From assembly GCF_002878395.1 (NCBI RefSeq), contig NC_061115.1, forward strand, positions 53,691,352 to 53,755,351: a DNA stretch of 64,000 nucleotides. The letters run 5' to 3'. Positions 11,604 through 23,879 of this stretch are shown piece after piece. This DNA is from Capsicum annuum. Its lineage: Eukaryota > Streptophyta > Magnoliopsida > Solanales > Solanaceae. Positions within the stretch are counted from its first letter, which is position 1; every line of letters begins with the position of its first letter. The translations under genes and the position numbers were made by a program. Under the pieces are notes generated by a model. That model searched no databases. It was not told the DNA's origin and worked only from the letters and a program-made list of their open reading frames with translations.

Positions 11604-12405
11604 ATATATTTGAGATTAAGTCACCTTGATTATGATAGAAGGTTTGAGGCCCCCATAAAGGAATATAAAGATATAGATAATCTCTAGATCATGTAGCTAC
11701 ATGCACTGAGGCCCTTCCAACTATGGGCAAGATGGGCCTACATATCTTGTGGGTGCCTTGTGTTGTAACGGTTAAGCTACACAACTCATGTTAAGTTTTT
11801 AAATGCATGCTAAACCTTATTCCCTATCCCTACATGATATAATGTTTATATATGATTGCATAAAATTATTTGACTTGGTTTTGAATGTTGGCATTTTTTT
11901 ATTCCCCAATATTTAAGTTACATGCTAGTGCTCCAATCGCTAACCGTCTCCAAATGATGTATTCCCATGTAATATAGGTACCAAAACTTCTTCAACCATT
12001 CTTACACAGTGATTAGGGGCTCGATTTAGTTCGTGAGTTGACATTTAAGTGCTGAGATTCCAAACTTCCTTGTCTCCTATGTCTTGAAACTTATTTTTGG
12101 CTACGGTTGGGGGAATGTCTCAATATTTTATTGATTTTGAACTTTGTAGAGACTTTGTTGGACTACATAGACTTTGGTGGTTTGGTTGAGTGTTTTGGTA
12201 ATGAGTGGTTGTCTGGTTACAAGTGGTTCATATCGAAATATCTTGAAATATTATTAGTTTTAATCTATGCTATCTTATTATATGTTTGAAATTCATCCAA
12301 TACTTATAGTTATTATGCTGGTTAGGCTAGATGAAGGGGGTTATCTCAGGTCCACAAGAGACTTGGTATACCCATCATGGTAAGGCCCTGGTTTGGGTTA
12401 TGACA
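11604..12405 (+). repeat. Element C 5' LTR, 3' segment
   Basis: After the ATATA duplication this stretch matches the end of element G's LTR at about 49600-50540, including the phrases around CTAACCGTCTCC and the final CCCATCATGG. It ends GGTTATGACA at 12405, followed by a primer site. No gene is present. Confidence 0.88.
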
Positions 12406-12408
12406 AAT

Positions 12409-12422
12409 TTAGTATCAAAGCC
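12409..12422 (+). other. Primer binding site, initiator tRNA-Met type (element C)
   Basis: TTAGTATCAAAGCC lies 3 nt after the LTR and is a mutated form of TGGTATCAGAGC, the usual chromovirus primer site. Confidence 0.8.
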
Positions 12423-12629
12423 TAGGTTCATGGTCAATTAGGTGTCCACAAATTTGAGTCAAGTAGAGTCTCTTTTATGGCTATGTAGTATGATAAACTT
12501 ATATGAGAGAGAATTCATGATATTAAGGAATGTTTTCCTTTCTTATTGTTCTATTTTGAGCTGTAGAGTATATGGTCTTGGATTTCACCAATTCCTGTGT
12601 TTTTGCTTCTTAGATCATACCTCCCAGAT

Positions 12630-13352
12630 GATTTAAACCTCATAGGAACTCCTTTATTCCACTTGGGGACACTGTTGATGGGACAAGCCCTACTTATAGG
12701 GTGTAGAATTGGTCTAGGGATCTAGTTCCTGATTTCTTTACTAGAGTTCCACTAGTTCGCTCTATCCCTCCTCAAACTCCTTAAGCGGATATGATGAATG
12801 CTGAGTTTCTTTAGTCTATTCATATGTTGGCTTAGTTGTTAAGTCTAAGCATGGTTCTTCTGTTACTCCATATTATAAGGCAACAAGGGTGTGTCAGCTT
12901 ATTAGGTTGAACCATCTTATGTTTACTGATGTTAAAGTTGAGAAGGATCCTTGATCTTGTATTGATGATATAGAGAATATCCTCTGAATTATACATGTGC
13001 CAAATGTTAAAGGTATGGAGTTTGATACATATCAATTGAAGGATATGGCAAGCCAATGGTATGAGGAGTGGGAATAGTCTAGGGGAGATGATGCTAACTC
13101 TGCACTATGGGATGACTTTTTTAGTGCCTTTTTGGACCGCTTCTTTCCTCAGGAGTTGAGTGAGGCAAAAGAGGTGGAATTTGTAGATTTGTGATAACGT
13201 AGGATGTTAGTTAAGGTATATGCCTTGAACTTTCATAAGTTGTAAAGGTATGCTCCTGATTTGGTGTCTAGCATGAAAGCTAGAAGGTAAGTTTGCTTCT
13301 GGGTTTTCTTGTAAGTTGATTTTGGAGTATAAGGATGCCTTGTTGAACAAGG
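12630..13352 (+). pseudogene. Element C gag, 5' part
   Basis: The best-preserved part is about 12868-13195, in the Retrotrans_gag family: LKDMASQWYEEWE, then LWDDFFSAFLDRFFPQEL. Upstream, NAEF-like residues mark the Gag N terminus near 12800. Several stops interrupt the frame. It ends in AACAAGG where element D has inserted, and resumes at 28887. In the intact source element Gag would form the particle and package RNA. Confidence 0.8.
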
Positions 13353-15497
13353 TGTAATACCCCCTGCTAATCTTCGCTCAGTTTACCTTTTTGTTGCATG
13401 CATAAGGGGATTAAGGCCTGAAAACTTTACTAAGTATTTAGGACTTCATTTTTAAGACCTCTACACTTTATGGATTTTTAAATTGACCTTCCTGACCCTA
13501 AAATGTTAGTTTTTAAGATGATTCATGATTAGGGAGGTCAAAAGTACATGTTGGCTGAGTTTCAAAACATTTGAATGGGTATAGGAGCTTATTTCAAAAA
13601 TGAAAATAGTAGCACCACTGGGATAAGTCCACAGCGCCCGGTTTAGTCCATCGGGATAGAGCCCGCAGTGCGGGGCTTACCCAACCGATATAAATCCTAT
13701 ATTGCCTGGTGCCTTCATGTGCAACCTTTGATTTGAAACACCCAAGGGGCTTTTGGGTTATTTCCCCTCATCCTATTTCACCCAAAACATGAATTGAGGC
13801 CTCCAAAAGGGCATTATTTTCCTCTTTTACTCAAATTACTCCCAAGGAAATCCTTCTTCTTCCCCAAGAATAAACCTAAACACTTCCTCGAGAAAATTTA
13901 AAATTCAAGCTTTCCTTACCAATCAATAAGCTTAAGGTATGTGGGGCTATCCTAAACTCCATGGGCATAAGTTCATTGTTTTACTATTATTTGAAGGCAT
14001 ATAATTATGTTTATAAAAAGTGTTTGAAAGATCATTTTGAATAGACGAACCATGAACCCATTTGAATGATATAGTGTTTTGGCCTTGAGGCCTCTTTCAT
14101 GGAATTGAATTATGTTCGCATATATATACATATGTATTTTAAATTCTGAAATTTGAATTGAGACCATGAATAAAGAAAGTCCCTCTCTCATAATGATACC
14201 TCTTGATTTAACATGTTATGGGTTATTCAATTGTATGTCTTAAAGAATGAGCCAAATGTTTTACTATCATTTATGGACCTAATGTTAGTTATGAATTGAA
14301 GATAGGGTGTTATCTTGTTTATACATGTTAAATATGATAATTGAAAGAATTGCATGGGTCGTTATGAAGGAATTGTGCATCATGATTGAAAAGAGAAAGT
14401 CTTTGCTTAGGTTTTCAAATATTTTAAAATATGAAATCTCTCACATTATTTAAATGTTTTGGTGGTCCAATAACATGTTTTGAATGAAAAGACTTCAATA
14501 TGATATTATATGGCTTATATGACTTACAAGTCTTGGTATGGCGATACCAAATAAATGAATGCCATGATAGATTCAGAACAAATCAGAATGTAGATTTTTA
14601 TTCATATTTTAGATTTTGATTTTTAGTAATATGAATGTTTCTGAAAGGTTAAATAGTCTCTAAGAGAGTTAGGTGGTTACCTGAAGTAGGCACGAGTTCA
14701 GATAGCTCATTGCCCAAAACTAGTTTTTGCTAATACGAGTTTTATTATGTCCCAAGATTGGGATTATACACTGGTGATAGCCCTGTGGTGTATCATATTC
14801 AGATACTCCAACCCTTGCGGCAAACTTAGGTTGGGGGCTTGGCTATAGAGTCAAGGGTGGATCTCATATAGCCAGTGGGATAGTTTTTAGATATGTAGGG
14901 TGTACCACCAAGCTTAGAAGTAAGACAAAGAGTTTTGTCATGATTTACTATAAAGTTTTGAAGCTTATTGCTTATGCCTTTGTATTTCCAGATATATTAT
15001 GATCAATTGATTTCAAATGTTCTCATTTATCTTATATAAAGAATATGTTTTTTTGGATTGTTCTACGTACCAGTACCTTATGTATTGACCCGTATATTTC
15101 AGGTTTTGAGGTCCTGTCCTATGGTCCCGCTAATCAGTAGATCATTAAAAAAAATTTGGTGTTTTTAAGCCTCCCTTATTTTGGAAGGCCTTATTCCCAT
15201 GTGTTAATTTCAATTGATTTTAGTTCTTGGTCTGACTGGGGCCATGTCCTGAATTCAGACAGATTATTGTTTTCGGTTTAGTAGAGACTTCATAGAATTG
15301 TTATAGATGGTTATAGGTATTCTTATAGACTTATGTGCCGTATTGTTTAGTAGAAATAAATGAACTACATATTTCCAGTTTATTTCCGCATTATTATAAT
15401 AGATGGGTTTTTCTTACGATGACAAGCTAAGGTGTCCCTCGGGCCTTCATAGTTTAGTATGCCCGTCATGGACAGGGCATCAGCTTTAGGCATGATA
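13353..15497 (+). repeat. Element D 5' LTR
   Basis: The LTR is 2145 bp, starting TGTAATACCCCC and ending CATGATA (TA for the usual CA). A short palindrome GCCCGCAGTGCGGGGC (13661-13676) lies just before a TATA-like ATATAAAT near 13698. By eye the first 100 bases differ from the 3' LTR at about one in seven. Confidence 0.92.
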
Positions 15498-15500
15498 AAC

Positions 15501-15513
15501 TTTGTATCAGATC
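15501..15513 (+). other. Primer binding site, tRNA-Met type (element D)
   Basis: TTTGTATCAGATC lies 3 nt after the LTR; 11 of 13 bases match TTGGTATCAGAGC. Confidence 0.8.
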
Positions 15514-15705
15514 ATGGTTCATGATCCCAGGGTATTTACGAAGTCGCATCAGGTAGATTCCTTTTTATGGGTGTGTAGTGCACCACTTTTATAAGGGGGA
15601 AGCTACTAGGCATTTAGACATGTTTCTCTTTCTTCATTTTTTAGTTCGTGTTATTGAGTTTGAATGTCCCCTAACTCATGATTTCCTATATTTAAGAAAT
15701 TGATC

Positions 15706-15913
15706 ATTCCTCCCCGTAGATCCAACGAGAGGAACACCCCTGCTGATGATGTCCACCCTACTCGTGGGATGCGTATCCATAATAGAGCTCGTAATCCAAA
15801 ATTTATTGCTACACCAGTTGTTCTTCCAGTCCAATCTAGTCCACCTCGGGCTCCTTGTATCGATGTTAACCATACTCAACCTCATCAAAGAGAAATCTTG
15901 AATGCTGAGTTCT
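15706..15913 (+). pseudogene. Element D gag, N-terminal fragment
   Basis: The frame encodes the Tekay-like Gag N terminus: PPRRSNERN at the start and ILNAEF at the end. The normal start Met is ATT here (15706-15708), so the start codon is lost. The reading frame stops being Gag after NAEF, where the LINE begins. Gag resumes at about 22446. Confidence 0.75.
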
Positions 15914-15949
15914 ATTTTGTTTTGGTTTAATTTGTATTTATTAATAATC

Positions 15950-16660
15950 ACAAGTTAAAAAACAAGAATGGGCTAACCCATTTAAAATACAACCTAAGTA
16001 GAAAAGAAAATAAATATGGACCGAATTTTAGAAACCTGACCCAAAAAATAACTATATATAAGTAGGGTTTCCTAACTGAGCTAAGAAGCTCATTAGTACC
16101 CTCCGCCTCTTCTGCTCTTAGTGTAGAGTTTCCATGGATTTGTTTTTCAATCTTCAGCTCTAACTTCTGCTTCTTTGGGTGGTGAATAGCGTTCCCTTGT
16201 ATAACTATGTTGTATACGTCTTCAGCTTTAAAAGTAAGTTTCCTTTTTCATTTAATCATTTGAGGTTGATCATTGTTTCTTAACTCCATTTTTTCTTTCA
16301 ATAACTAGCTGAGATATCCAGTACTAAGGTGTATCACAAGCTTTTTTGGTACATGAAAAGAAGGTCTAGTTTGCTTAGGCTAGGTAATCATTACAGGTAA
16401 GCTTACCAGATTGTCATTACTATCTTTAGTCTCCCTTCTAAAAACTAACCTCTCTATTGAATTAGTTCTTGAAGGGAGGGAGATTAACAGATGCTCGGAC
16501 CTACTAGATCTTTGATAATGCCAAAAACCTAAGCTGCATGAATTAAAAAGCTGACCAATGGCCCTTGATTTACTGAGAGTCCTTGTTGATGGCTGATAAC
16601 CTAGGCTATGTAGTTTCTTTTACTATTTGTTTCTCATCTTGTACAGAAGCAAGTGTATTA
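15950..16660 (-). other. LINE 3' region
   Basis: This stretch lies between the end of ORF2 and the decayed A-rich tail. It is non-coding, and no further ORF or element is recognised in it. Confidence 0.55.
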
Positions 16661-16666
16661 TCCTGT

Positions 16667-19600
16667 CTAGTCTATTGTCTGATGCTTAGCTGCTATCCTG
16701 AGATAAGATGACTGATACTTATCACTGTTCAAAATCTTTCTAGCTGTGTTAGGCAATTGCTGAAATGTTGTATGTTCAAACTGATTGCACTCCACTGCTA
16801 TGTTGGCTAGATAATCTGCTAGCTGGTTCTCCTCTCTGAATGTATGAAGTATTTTTACTTTCTTTCTTTCAATTAGTTTCCATGTGTTCATTATTATATC
16901 CTTAATCTTCCATGGTATTTTCCACTCCTAGCATAGAATCTGCTTTAGTATAAGTGAATCAGTTTGTATTATAAATTTGTTGTGTCCTAAATTATTGCAA
17001 TGTTTTGCTGCATCCCAAAGAGCAATTGCCTCTGCTTCTAAACTAGTGACCTCTTAAATAGCCTCTCCTGCTGCATACACTAGATAACCTTTTTCATCTC
17101 TTAAGAAAAATGCCCATGAACTTCTCCCTGGATTTTCTCTTAACACTCCATCTGTATTATATTTAACCAATCCTGCCTTTGAAAATTCCCTCATGACACC
17201 TATAACCTTGATTATAGGTTTTAGTTATTTGAATAGGTGCATAATAGTAGGACAATCCCTTCTTAAGATGTCTTGTAACATTGACGATCATCTTGTGAAC
17301 TGAAACTTCTTTTCCTTCATGCTTCAGTGAACTTCTCCTTTTCCATAATTCCCAAATTATCATGGCTAGAATTGCTCTGAAATAGGCTTTCTCTTTTGGC
17401 TTTACATTAACATTCCACCATGAATATATAACATTTCTCAGACTCAGTCCCTGAATGCTAATACCTGCAAAAAAAGAGAAGTAGGAGCAAATCCTATTAG
17501 CAAAATCTGATCCCAATAGTACATGAGTCACAGTCTCTTGTGTATGATTTTGACAACACCAACACATTGAAGGAACTTCCACTCCCTATCTTTGAAAAGT
17601 ATCATCAACAAAAATTTTCCCCTTCCACATTCTCCTCATGAAAAAGCTAAACTTGAAAGGTAAACCTTTTATCCACACTTTCTTGCATATCTAATTAGAG
17701 TTCTCCCTCTATCGAATATACCATGCAAATTTAACACTAAAATTTCCTTTTGTATCTAAGGTCTAAACTACCTTATCCTGCATTAAATCATTCTGTAGAC
17801 TATTTATATTGGGAAGTATATAGTCCACCATGTCCTCTGATAGAATCTCCTGAAGCTTGATGTCATCCCATTGACTTCCCTTAATCAAATCACTAACTTT
17901 TTGAATACTATCATCCTATTCTCTGCTATCCTCCATAATGGAGCATAAATTTCCTAACCCTGTCTAATTGTCAAACCACACATGGGAAATCCCTTCCTTT
18001 CTTTTCCATAAATACAGGTGATCAACCAAGTCCCTTGTAATCAACATCTTTTTCCAAACTTGTAAACCACATCCTAATTTCCATATGGCTTCTATAGGAT
18101 GTACTTTACTGCAATATTTATTCATCATATAATATCTCCATATAGATCTATTTGTTCTTAAGTTCCACCAGAGTTAACAGAATAATGATGTTGATATAGC
18201 ATGAAGAATCCTAAAGCCAAGGTCGCCTTCCAGTTCTGGTAAACATATTCTGGACCGTGCAACCCAATGTCTGCCTTTTCCTTCTGTACTACTACTCCAA
18301 AAAAATTTAGCAAAACACTTCTGAATAGCATTAATCACATTCTTTGGAGGATTCACAACTGACAAGCAATACATTGGAACACTTTGTAGCACATGTTTGA
18401 TTAATAAAACCCTTCCACCAAAAGATAATAATTTTCCTTTCCATGTCTGTAACTTAGTACTAATTCTATTCATAATCTGCTGATAATAAAGATTCTTCTT
18501 TCTCTTGTAAGAAACTGGACAACCAAGATAATTAAAAGGAAACTCCTTCCTTAGTATACCTGTAATGACTTCTGCCAAGACAACTGCTCTATTAGATATT
18601 TTTTCATGCAAATACAAAGAACTCTTATCCTTGTTAATTCTTTGACCAGATACCTTCTCATATTCCTTCAAAGTATTTGTCACTAGCTTCAATGTCCCTA
18701 ATTCTGCTTTTCACATAACGATTATATCATTTGTAAAAGCAAGATGATTTAACTTAGGGATTCCTCCAGGCATTCCAGTAACTTGAAATTCTTCTGTTTT
18801 AATAATTCCTTTAGGCTTCTTGACAATACCTTTGCTGCTATAATAAACAAAGTAGGAGATAAAGGATCCCCTTGCTTCAATACCCTAGAAGATTTAAAGG
18901 AACCTTTGGGCTGTCCATTAATCAATAGTGAATACCGATTATTTGCCAATAGTCTGAACACCATATCAATCAGCTGTTCACAAAAACCTATCCTCCCGAG
19001 TTCCTTTGTCAAAATAAGCCATTCCACTCTATAATAACCTTTCATCATGTCCGGTTTCATAATCACATTTGGTGGTTTCCCTTTTTTCCTAATCTTAGTA
19101 ACTATTTCCTGCACAACCAAAATATTTTTAGCTATGCTTCTTCCATGAACAAATCCAGCTTGCTCCTCTTATACTATTTTAGGCAAAATACACTTAAGTC
19201 TTTCATGAATAATTCTTGAAAAGATCTTATTCACAAAATTACTAAGTGATACAGGTCTTAGATCAGAAAAAGTGGTAACACTCAACTTCTTTGGCAGTAA
19301 CACTACATTAGTATGTGTAATGAACCTTGGCAATTCATACCCACTAAAAAAGGCTATCACCATTCTATGAAGATCATCTTCTATTATTTCCCATGCATCC
19401 TGATAAAAAGCACCAGTCATACCATTAGGACCTCCAGCACTATCTCTATTTAACCCTATCACAACAAATTTAACTTTCTATTTTGTTGGAACCTTTATAA
19501 TATCATTATTCAGATCCTTTGTAACAATAGTAGGTAAATAATCCAATATGTCAAAATTATGACAATCTTCCTGTTTATGAAACTGATTCTGGTAAAACAT

Positions 19601-20785
19601 TACTGCAGCTTCAACAATTTCTTCCTTGTTATCTAGCCATTCCCCTTCCTCATTCTGTATTCTACTGATATTTAATGTTGATCTTCTACCCTTCATAATG
19701 GAATGATAGAATTTCGTATTCTTCTTACCCTATTTGAACCACTGAAAACTAGCTTTTTGCTTCTAGTATTCTTTTTCTCTTTTCAATTGCATTGTTAATT
19801 CTTCTTGAATCTTGAATAAAGATGCTCTATTCTCTCCAGATAGATTATATTCAAACTATTTCTCCTTAATCTTGATAACTTCCTCCAAAGTAGCTATCTC
19901 TTGGAAAATATTCCCAAAAGATTGCTTACTCCATATAGTCAATATAGCTTTGGTTCTCTTGAGTTTTTGATGAAAGACCATGAATGGATTGCCATAAGCT
20001 TCCTCTTTCCACTTCTGCTGAATAACTTCCTTGCAAGATTTCTCCTCAAGACAAAAATTTAGAAACTTAAATGGTTTGATTATCTTCTCCTGAACAGTAT
20101 TGCAGTAAAGTAGCATGGGAGCATGATTAGACCCACTTCTAGGTAAGTTTTCTACATTCAATATTAGAAAGACATCTTGAATTTTATCATTCACCAATAC
20201 TCTATCCAAATTTTTAAAAATGCATTCATATTCAACTCTTCCATTCCTCCATGTGAACTAACTTCCCTTAAATTGAACTTTTTGTAAATTACAATTACTT
20301 TTGTAATGGTTAAAGTCTTCTATTTTCTCAAAAGTAACTGGTAAGCCACCAAGTTTCTCATCAGCATGCCTAATCACGTTAAAATCACCTCCTATAATCC
20401 ATGGATCATTGATATTATCACTCATATTTTCTAGAGAATTACACAATACAATTTTTTCTAATTGATGAAATTTTGCATAGACTAAAGTGACAAAGATTAC
20501 CACTCCTACCTGCTAATTTTGTAACCTTAGTGTAAGTTGCTACTCCTCATCACTAATTATGTTCACCTCTATGTTTGACTCAAATAAAGAACATACTTTT
20601 CCTGACACGTTTACTGTAGCATATTCCATTCCCGGTCTTCTTTTAAAATCCTCAATACTCTTCACCTCCTAAAAAGGTTCCATTAGACCAATGAACCCAA
20701 AGTGAAACCTTTTATTCATTGTTATTAATGTAGTAAAATCTTTTTGAGTGTTAACAACCCTTATGTTCCAGATTAAGACATTCAT
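16667..20785 (-). pseudogene. LINE ORF2: endonuclease, reverse transcriptase, RNase H
   Basis: The start is ATG at 20783-20785, because the frame reads MNVLIWNIR, the usual start of plant LINE ORF2. Order on the minus strand: APE-type endonuclease (GGDFNV near 20380; the catalytic SDH reads SNH near 20135), RT (GPDG reads GPNG near 19430; LKQGDPLSP near 18880; the FADD core reads FTND near 18730), thumb region with FNYLGCP (18530), zf-RVT domain (17163-17582) with WCCQNHTQETVTHVL, and RNase H (16667-16891 is its end) with LADYLAN. The total of about 1370 codons fits the family. Stops and frameshifts, plus altered endonuclease and RT catalytic residues, mean it is dead. Confidence 0.88.
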
Positions 20786-20874
20786 TTAGAAACTGAATCT
20801 GCTATTTGACTCTTTGTCTGTATTGTACTGTTACTAGATTCTTTGTTTTTCTTATTCTTTATTCTATGCTTATT

Positions 20875-22373
20875 TCACAGTGACTTATCCATATTTGGAG
20901 ATAAGTCCCCTGCCTGTATTACATCTTCCATATTATCAACTAAATCCTCTTTATCCAAATTATCTCTATTGGTATTTACTGATTCCATCATATTGCTGAC
21001 TTCCATGGAGATAGGCATAATATTCTCTAGAATAAGCTCTTGAGATTTATGTTGCTGGACAATCACCATTTCTCTTAATTTAATTGGGCCCCTTCTTGAT
21101 TCATCTTCCTTAGATTCAGGTTCATCACCTAGTGTTTGCATCTTGATCTGATCTATTTTTTATTGTCTATTTGTTATTGCTGCTGATCCTAATCATCTGT
21201 GACTTTCTTATTTATTGCTGCATCATCCGCTTTCCCAAAATTTTTATTGACCCAATCTTTGGTGCTTTCTTTCTCCTTTGTAGAATCTATTTCCTTTACA
21301 TTGGTATCCTTTACTTATTCCTACACTTTGTCTTGTTGCTTTAATGCATCAAAAGCATTTGATGTTTGTATAGCCTTTTGTGACACTTTCAATTCTCCTA
21401 AAATATGACCAAATTTATCTTTTCTGTATTTGTTCTTCCTTAGTTTCCATGGATTGGTTTCCCTCTTAGGATCTACACTCATTCCATCATTCTGCTTTTG
21501 TTGCACACCCTCTCTATTGCTCTGTTGATTACCATTTTCTGCTTTATTGTTATCGAATAGTTTCGGATGAATATCTCAACAAGTTTCTTCATCATGTCCT
21601 TGTAAACTACATTCTTTATAGTACTTTGGTTTATGATCATACTGTATTTTAATCCACTTTGACTTGATTCTTTCTGTAATATCATCTTCTTCATTAATCT
21701 TGATTCTGTGTGGCAGTTTAGCAACAAAGTCAACCTTAATCTTGGCCCTTGCACAACTTGGCCTTGTATGATTCCTTGTATCCATCTCCACTACAAGAGG
21801 TTTGCCCAAAGCTGAAGCAATGGAAAATATAGCTTCCTTCGCAAAGAAGTTTGGGGGTAGATCCAAAAAAGAGATCCATGCTACACCAATGGTTGTTTCT
21901 ACATCCGGTTCAAACTATGGATCCTATTTAAGGGTTCTCATTTTCCAATACTGATCTTTTACTTTGATATAATAGGCCAAAGTAGATAGTAATTTCACAT
22001 AATCTTCTAATTTATTCAAATGAATTAATATATGCCTTGTATCTAAAACACCAATTGTACACTCATCCTTGATTGCACATTGTTTAGGTATCCATTTTCT
22101 AAGATAATTAATATCAGATCTTCCATATGAGAACTTACCAATGATTGCATGTTGTAAGTTTTCCTGAATTATTAAGCTTTACACTTTGGAAGCCTTCCAT
22201 GTTATGGATGGTTCTCCATGCGGTATTATAATTGGCTTTGGTGACCCTTTTGCATATTCCTGACCTGAAGGCTTTGGTTTAAGAACTTCTGCATATTTCA
22301 AAGGTTGTATTTTATCTACTACTATTTGAGATATGTTCTCTAGTGGGATTAACCCACCGGAAAAGGAAGTCAT
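20875..22373 (-). pseudogene. LINE ORF1: RNA-binding DUF4283/zinc-knuckle protein
   Basis: The start ATG is at 22373. The N terminus reads SGGLIPLENISQIVVDKIQP. The middle (21576-21866) has FLDLPPNFF-type residues followed by IDMDTRNHTR-like sequence. It ends in a knuckle CSLQGHDEETC, where the second Cys of CX2CX4HX4C is lost. The C-terminal part (20875-21506) is acidic and low complexity. Plant L1 ORF1 proteins of this type bind LINE RNA. Several frameshifts split it. It lies 90 nt upstream of ORF2, as in related LINEs. Confidence 0.8.
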
Positions 22374-22406
22374 TCAAGAAAAAAATGGATCTGACAAATC
22401 ACACAT

Positions 22407-22494
22407 AGAACTCACATCTTAAGACCAATGGGACTAAGAGGCCATTGCTCAACTTATGGCCTCTTAGTCCCATTAGCCTAAAGATGTGAGTTCT
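22407..22494 (-). repeat. 39-bp inverted repeat at LINE 5' junction
   Basis: Arms 22407-22445 and 22456-22494 are inverted copies with 3 mismatches in 39 and a 10-base spacer (TGCTCAACTT). The right arm reads in frame as D's Gag. The left arm is the extra, inverted copy and lies directly at the LINE's 5' end. Confidence 0.9.
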
Positions 22495-23460
22495 GTGCTC
22501 AGGTTGGTCAATTCATGAGGCTGAACCTACCCACCTTTACTAGCACAAAGGTTGAGGATGACCCCCAAGGGTTCATTAATGAAATGGAGAAAATTTTTAG
22601 AGTTATGCATGCTAATGAGGTTGAGTTTTTAGCCTATTAGTTGAAGGATGTAGCTAACCAGTGGTACAATAAGTGAAAAAATTTGATGGGTGCTGAACCT
22701 TCTCTGTAGGGTGAGTTTGTAGAGGCCTTCCTGGATCATTTCTTTCCCCAAGAAAAGAGGGAAGAAAAAGCTGAAGAATTCATAACTCTAAAACAAAGAA
22801 AAATGAGTGTCAAAGAATATGGATTGAAGTTCACCCAACTGTCCCGTTATGCTCCAGAGTTAGTGGGCAACATGAGGGATTGCATGAGAAATTTCACATG
22901 TCTCTCAAATGATTTGGTGTTAGAATATAAGGGAGCAATGCTAAACAAGGATATGGATTTCTCTAGGTTATTGGTTCATAACGGCAGGTAGAAAAGGAGT
23001 AGAAGAGGTAAGTGGAGGTAAGAGAAAAATAAAGGTAGACTAAGAGAGCTAGTCCTGTAGATCAGAATGCTAGTTAGTATCAAGGTAGCAGGTGGAACTA
23101 ATGGTGGTGTAAGAAAATTTTTTTGAGCAATACTCAATATTCAGGTAGCGCCCCAGCGTCTAAACTTCCAATTGATTAGTGGTTTTATCACTCCCAGCCT
23201 AATATTGGGTTAAAGATGCTGGGTACTCAGTCCCAGGGAAGTGTGAATCCCCATGCTAGGTCATACCCTCACTGTAGCTTGTGTGGAAAGTATCACCCAG
23301 GGAAGTGTCAGTTTATCTGGCTAGTGTGCTATACTTGTGGTTAGCCAGGTCATATATAGAGAGAATGTCCTCCACTTAAAGGAAATATCAGGGGCACTAA
23401 GTCCCAAGAAACATCCATTGCTCCACTACCTAAGGGTACTACTTCAGATACTGGAAGTGG
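22446..23460 (+). pseudogene. Element D gag, main part with zinc knuckles
   Basis: Gag continues after the LINE with AQLMAS. The Retrotrans_gag domain contains LPTFTSTKVEDDPQGFINEM, LKDVANQWYNK and FLDHFFPQEKREEK, and 22803-22991 is its longest open piece. Two zinc knuckles follow at 23273-23372: CSLCGKYHPGKC and CYTCG..GHI..RECP, the latter with two stops. The protein would bind element RNA in virus-like particles. Confidence 0.85.
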
Positions 23461-23469
23461 TTGCAATAG

Positions 23470-23874
23470 ATTGTATGCTCTCTCTACTTGTTAGGACTTG
23501 AAGGCTTCACCAGATGTAGTTACTAGTATGTTACAGATCATTCTCGTGATGTATACGTGTTTCGTTATCCGGGGTCTACTTTATCTTATGTTACCCCTTA
23601 CATAGCAGTTAGTTTTGGTTTTGAGCCTAAAAATATTCTAGAACCCTTATCTATTTCCACTCCTATTGGTGATTCCATTAAGGCTAGGGGAGTTTATCGA
23701 AATTGTATGGTGTTTATTTTTTATGGTGATACTGTGGTCGATCTTGTAGAGCTAGATATGATTGATTTTGATGCTATTTTGGGGATGGATTGGCTTCATT
23801 CATATTATGCTACCTTAGATTCCAGAACCAGAAATGTCACTTTCTCTTTTCCTAATGAGCCAATGATAGAATAG
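23470..23874 (+). pseudogene. Element D aspartic protease
   Basis: A GCNRLYAL-type linker precedes the RVP_2 protease. The active-site DPGST reads YPGST (23566-23580), so the catalytic Asp is lost. The flap/C-terminal region DFDAILGMDWL is kept. Open from 23557 to 23874. Confidence 0.85.
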
Positions 23875-23879
23875 GAAAG

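Larger units (their letters stand above)
15914..22406 (-). mobile_element. L1-type LINE, near full length, nested in element D
   Basis: This minus-strand LINE of about 6.5 kb has ORF1 (22373 to about 20875), ORF2 (20785 to about 16667), a 3' UTR and a decayed A-rich tail (T-rich at 15914-15950 on +). No normal target duplication is seen. The 5' junction at 22407 carries an inverted copy of the adjoining target, and about 20 bp of gag appear deleted. The 3' boundary is placed where D's gag homology ends. Confidence 0.88.

Noticed and set aside
20843..21043. Hydrophobic + strand ORF that looks like a membrane protein
   Set aside because: It is antisense to the acidic C-terminal part of LINE ORF1.
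22407..22494. Hairpin read as a small inverted-repeat transposon (MITE)
   Set aside because: The right arm and spacer are in-frame Gag sequence and there is no target duplication around the hairpin. A LINE junction event explains it better.
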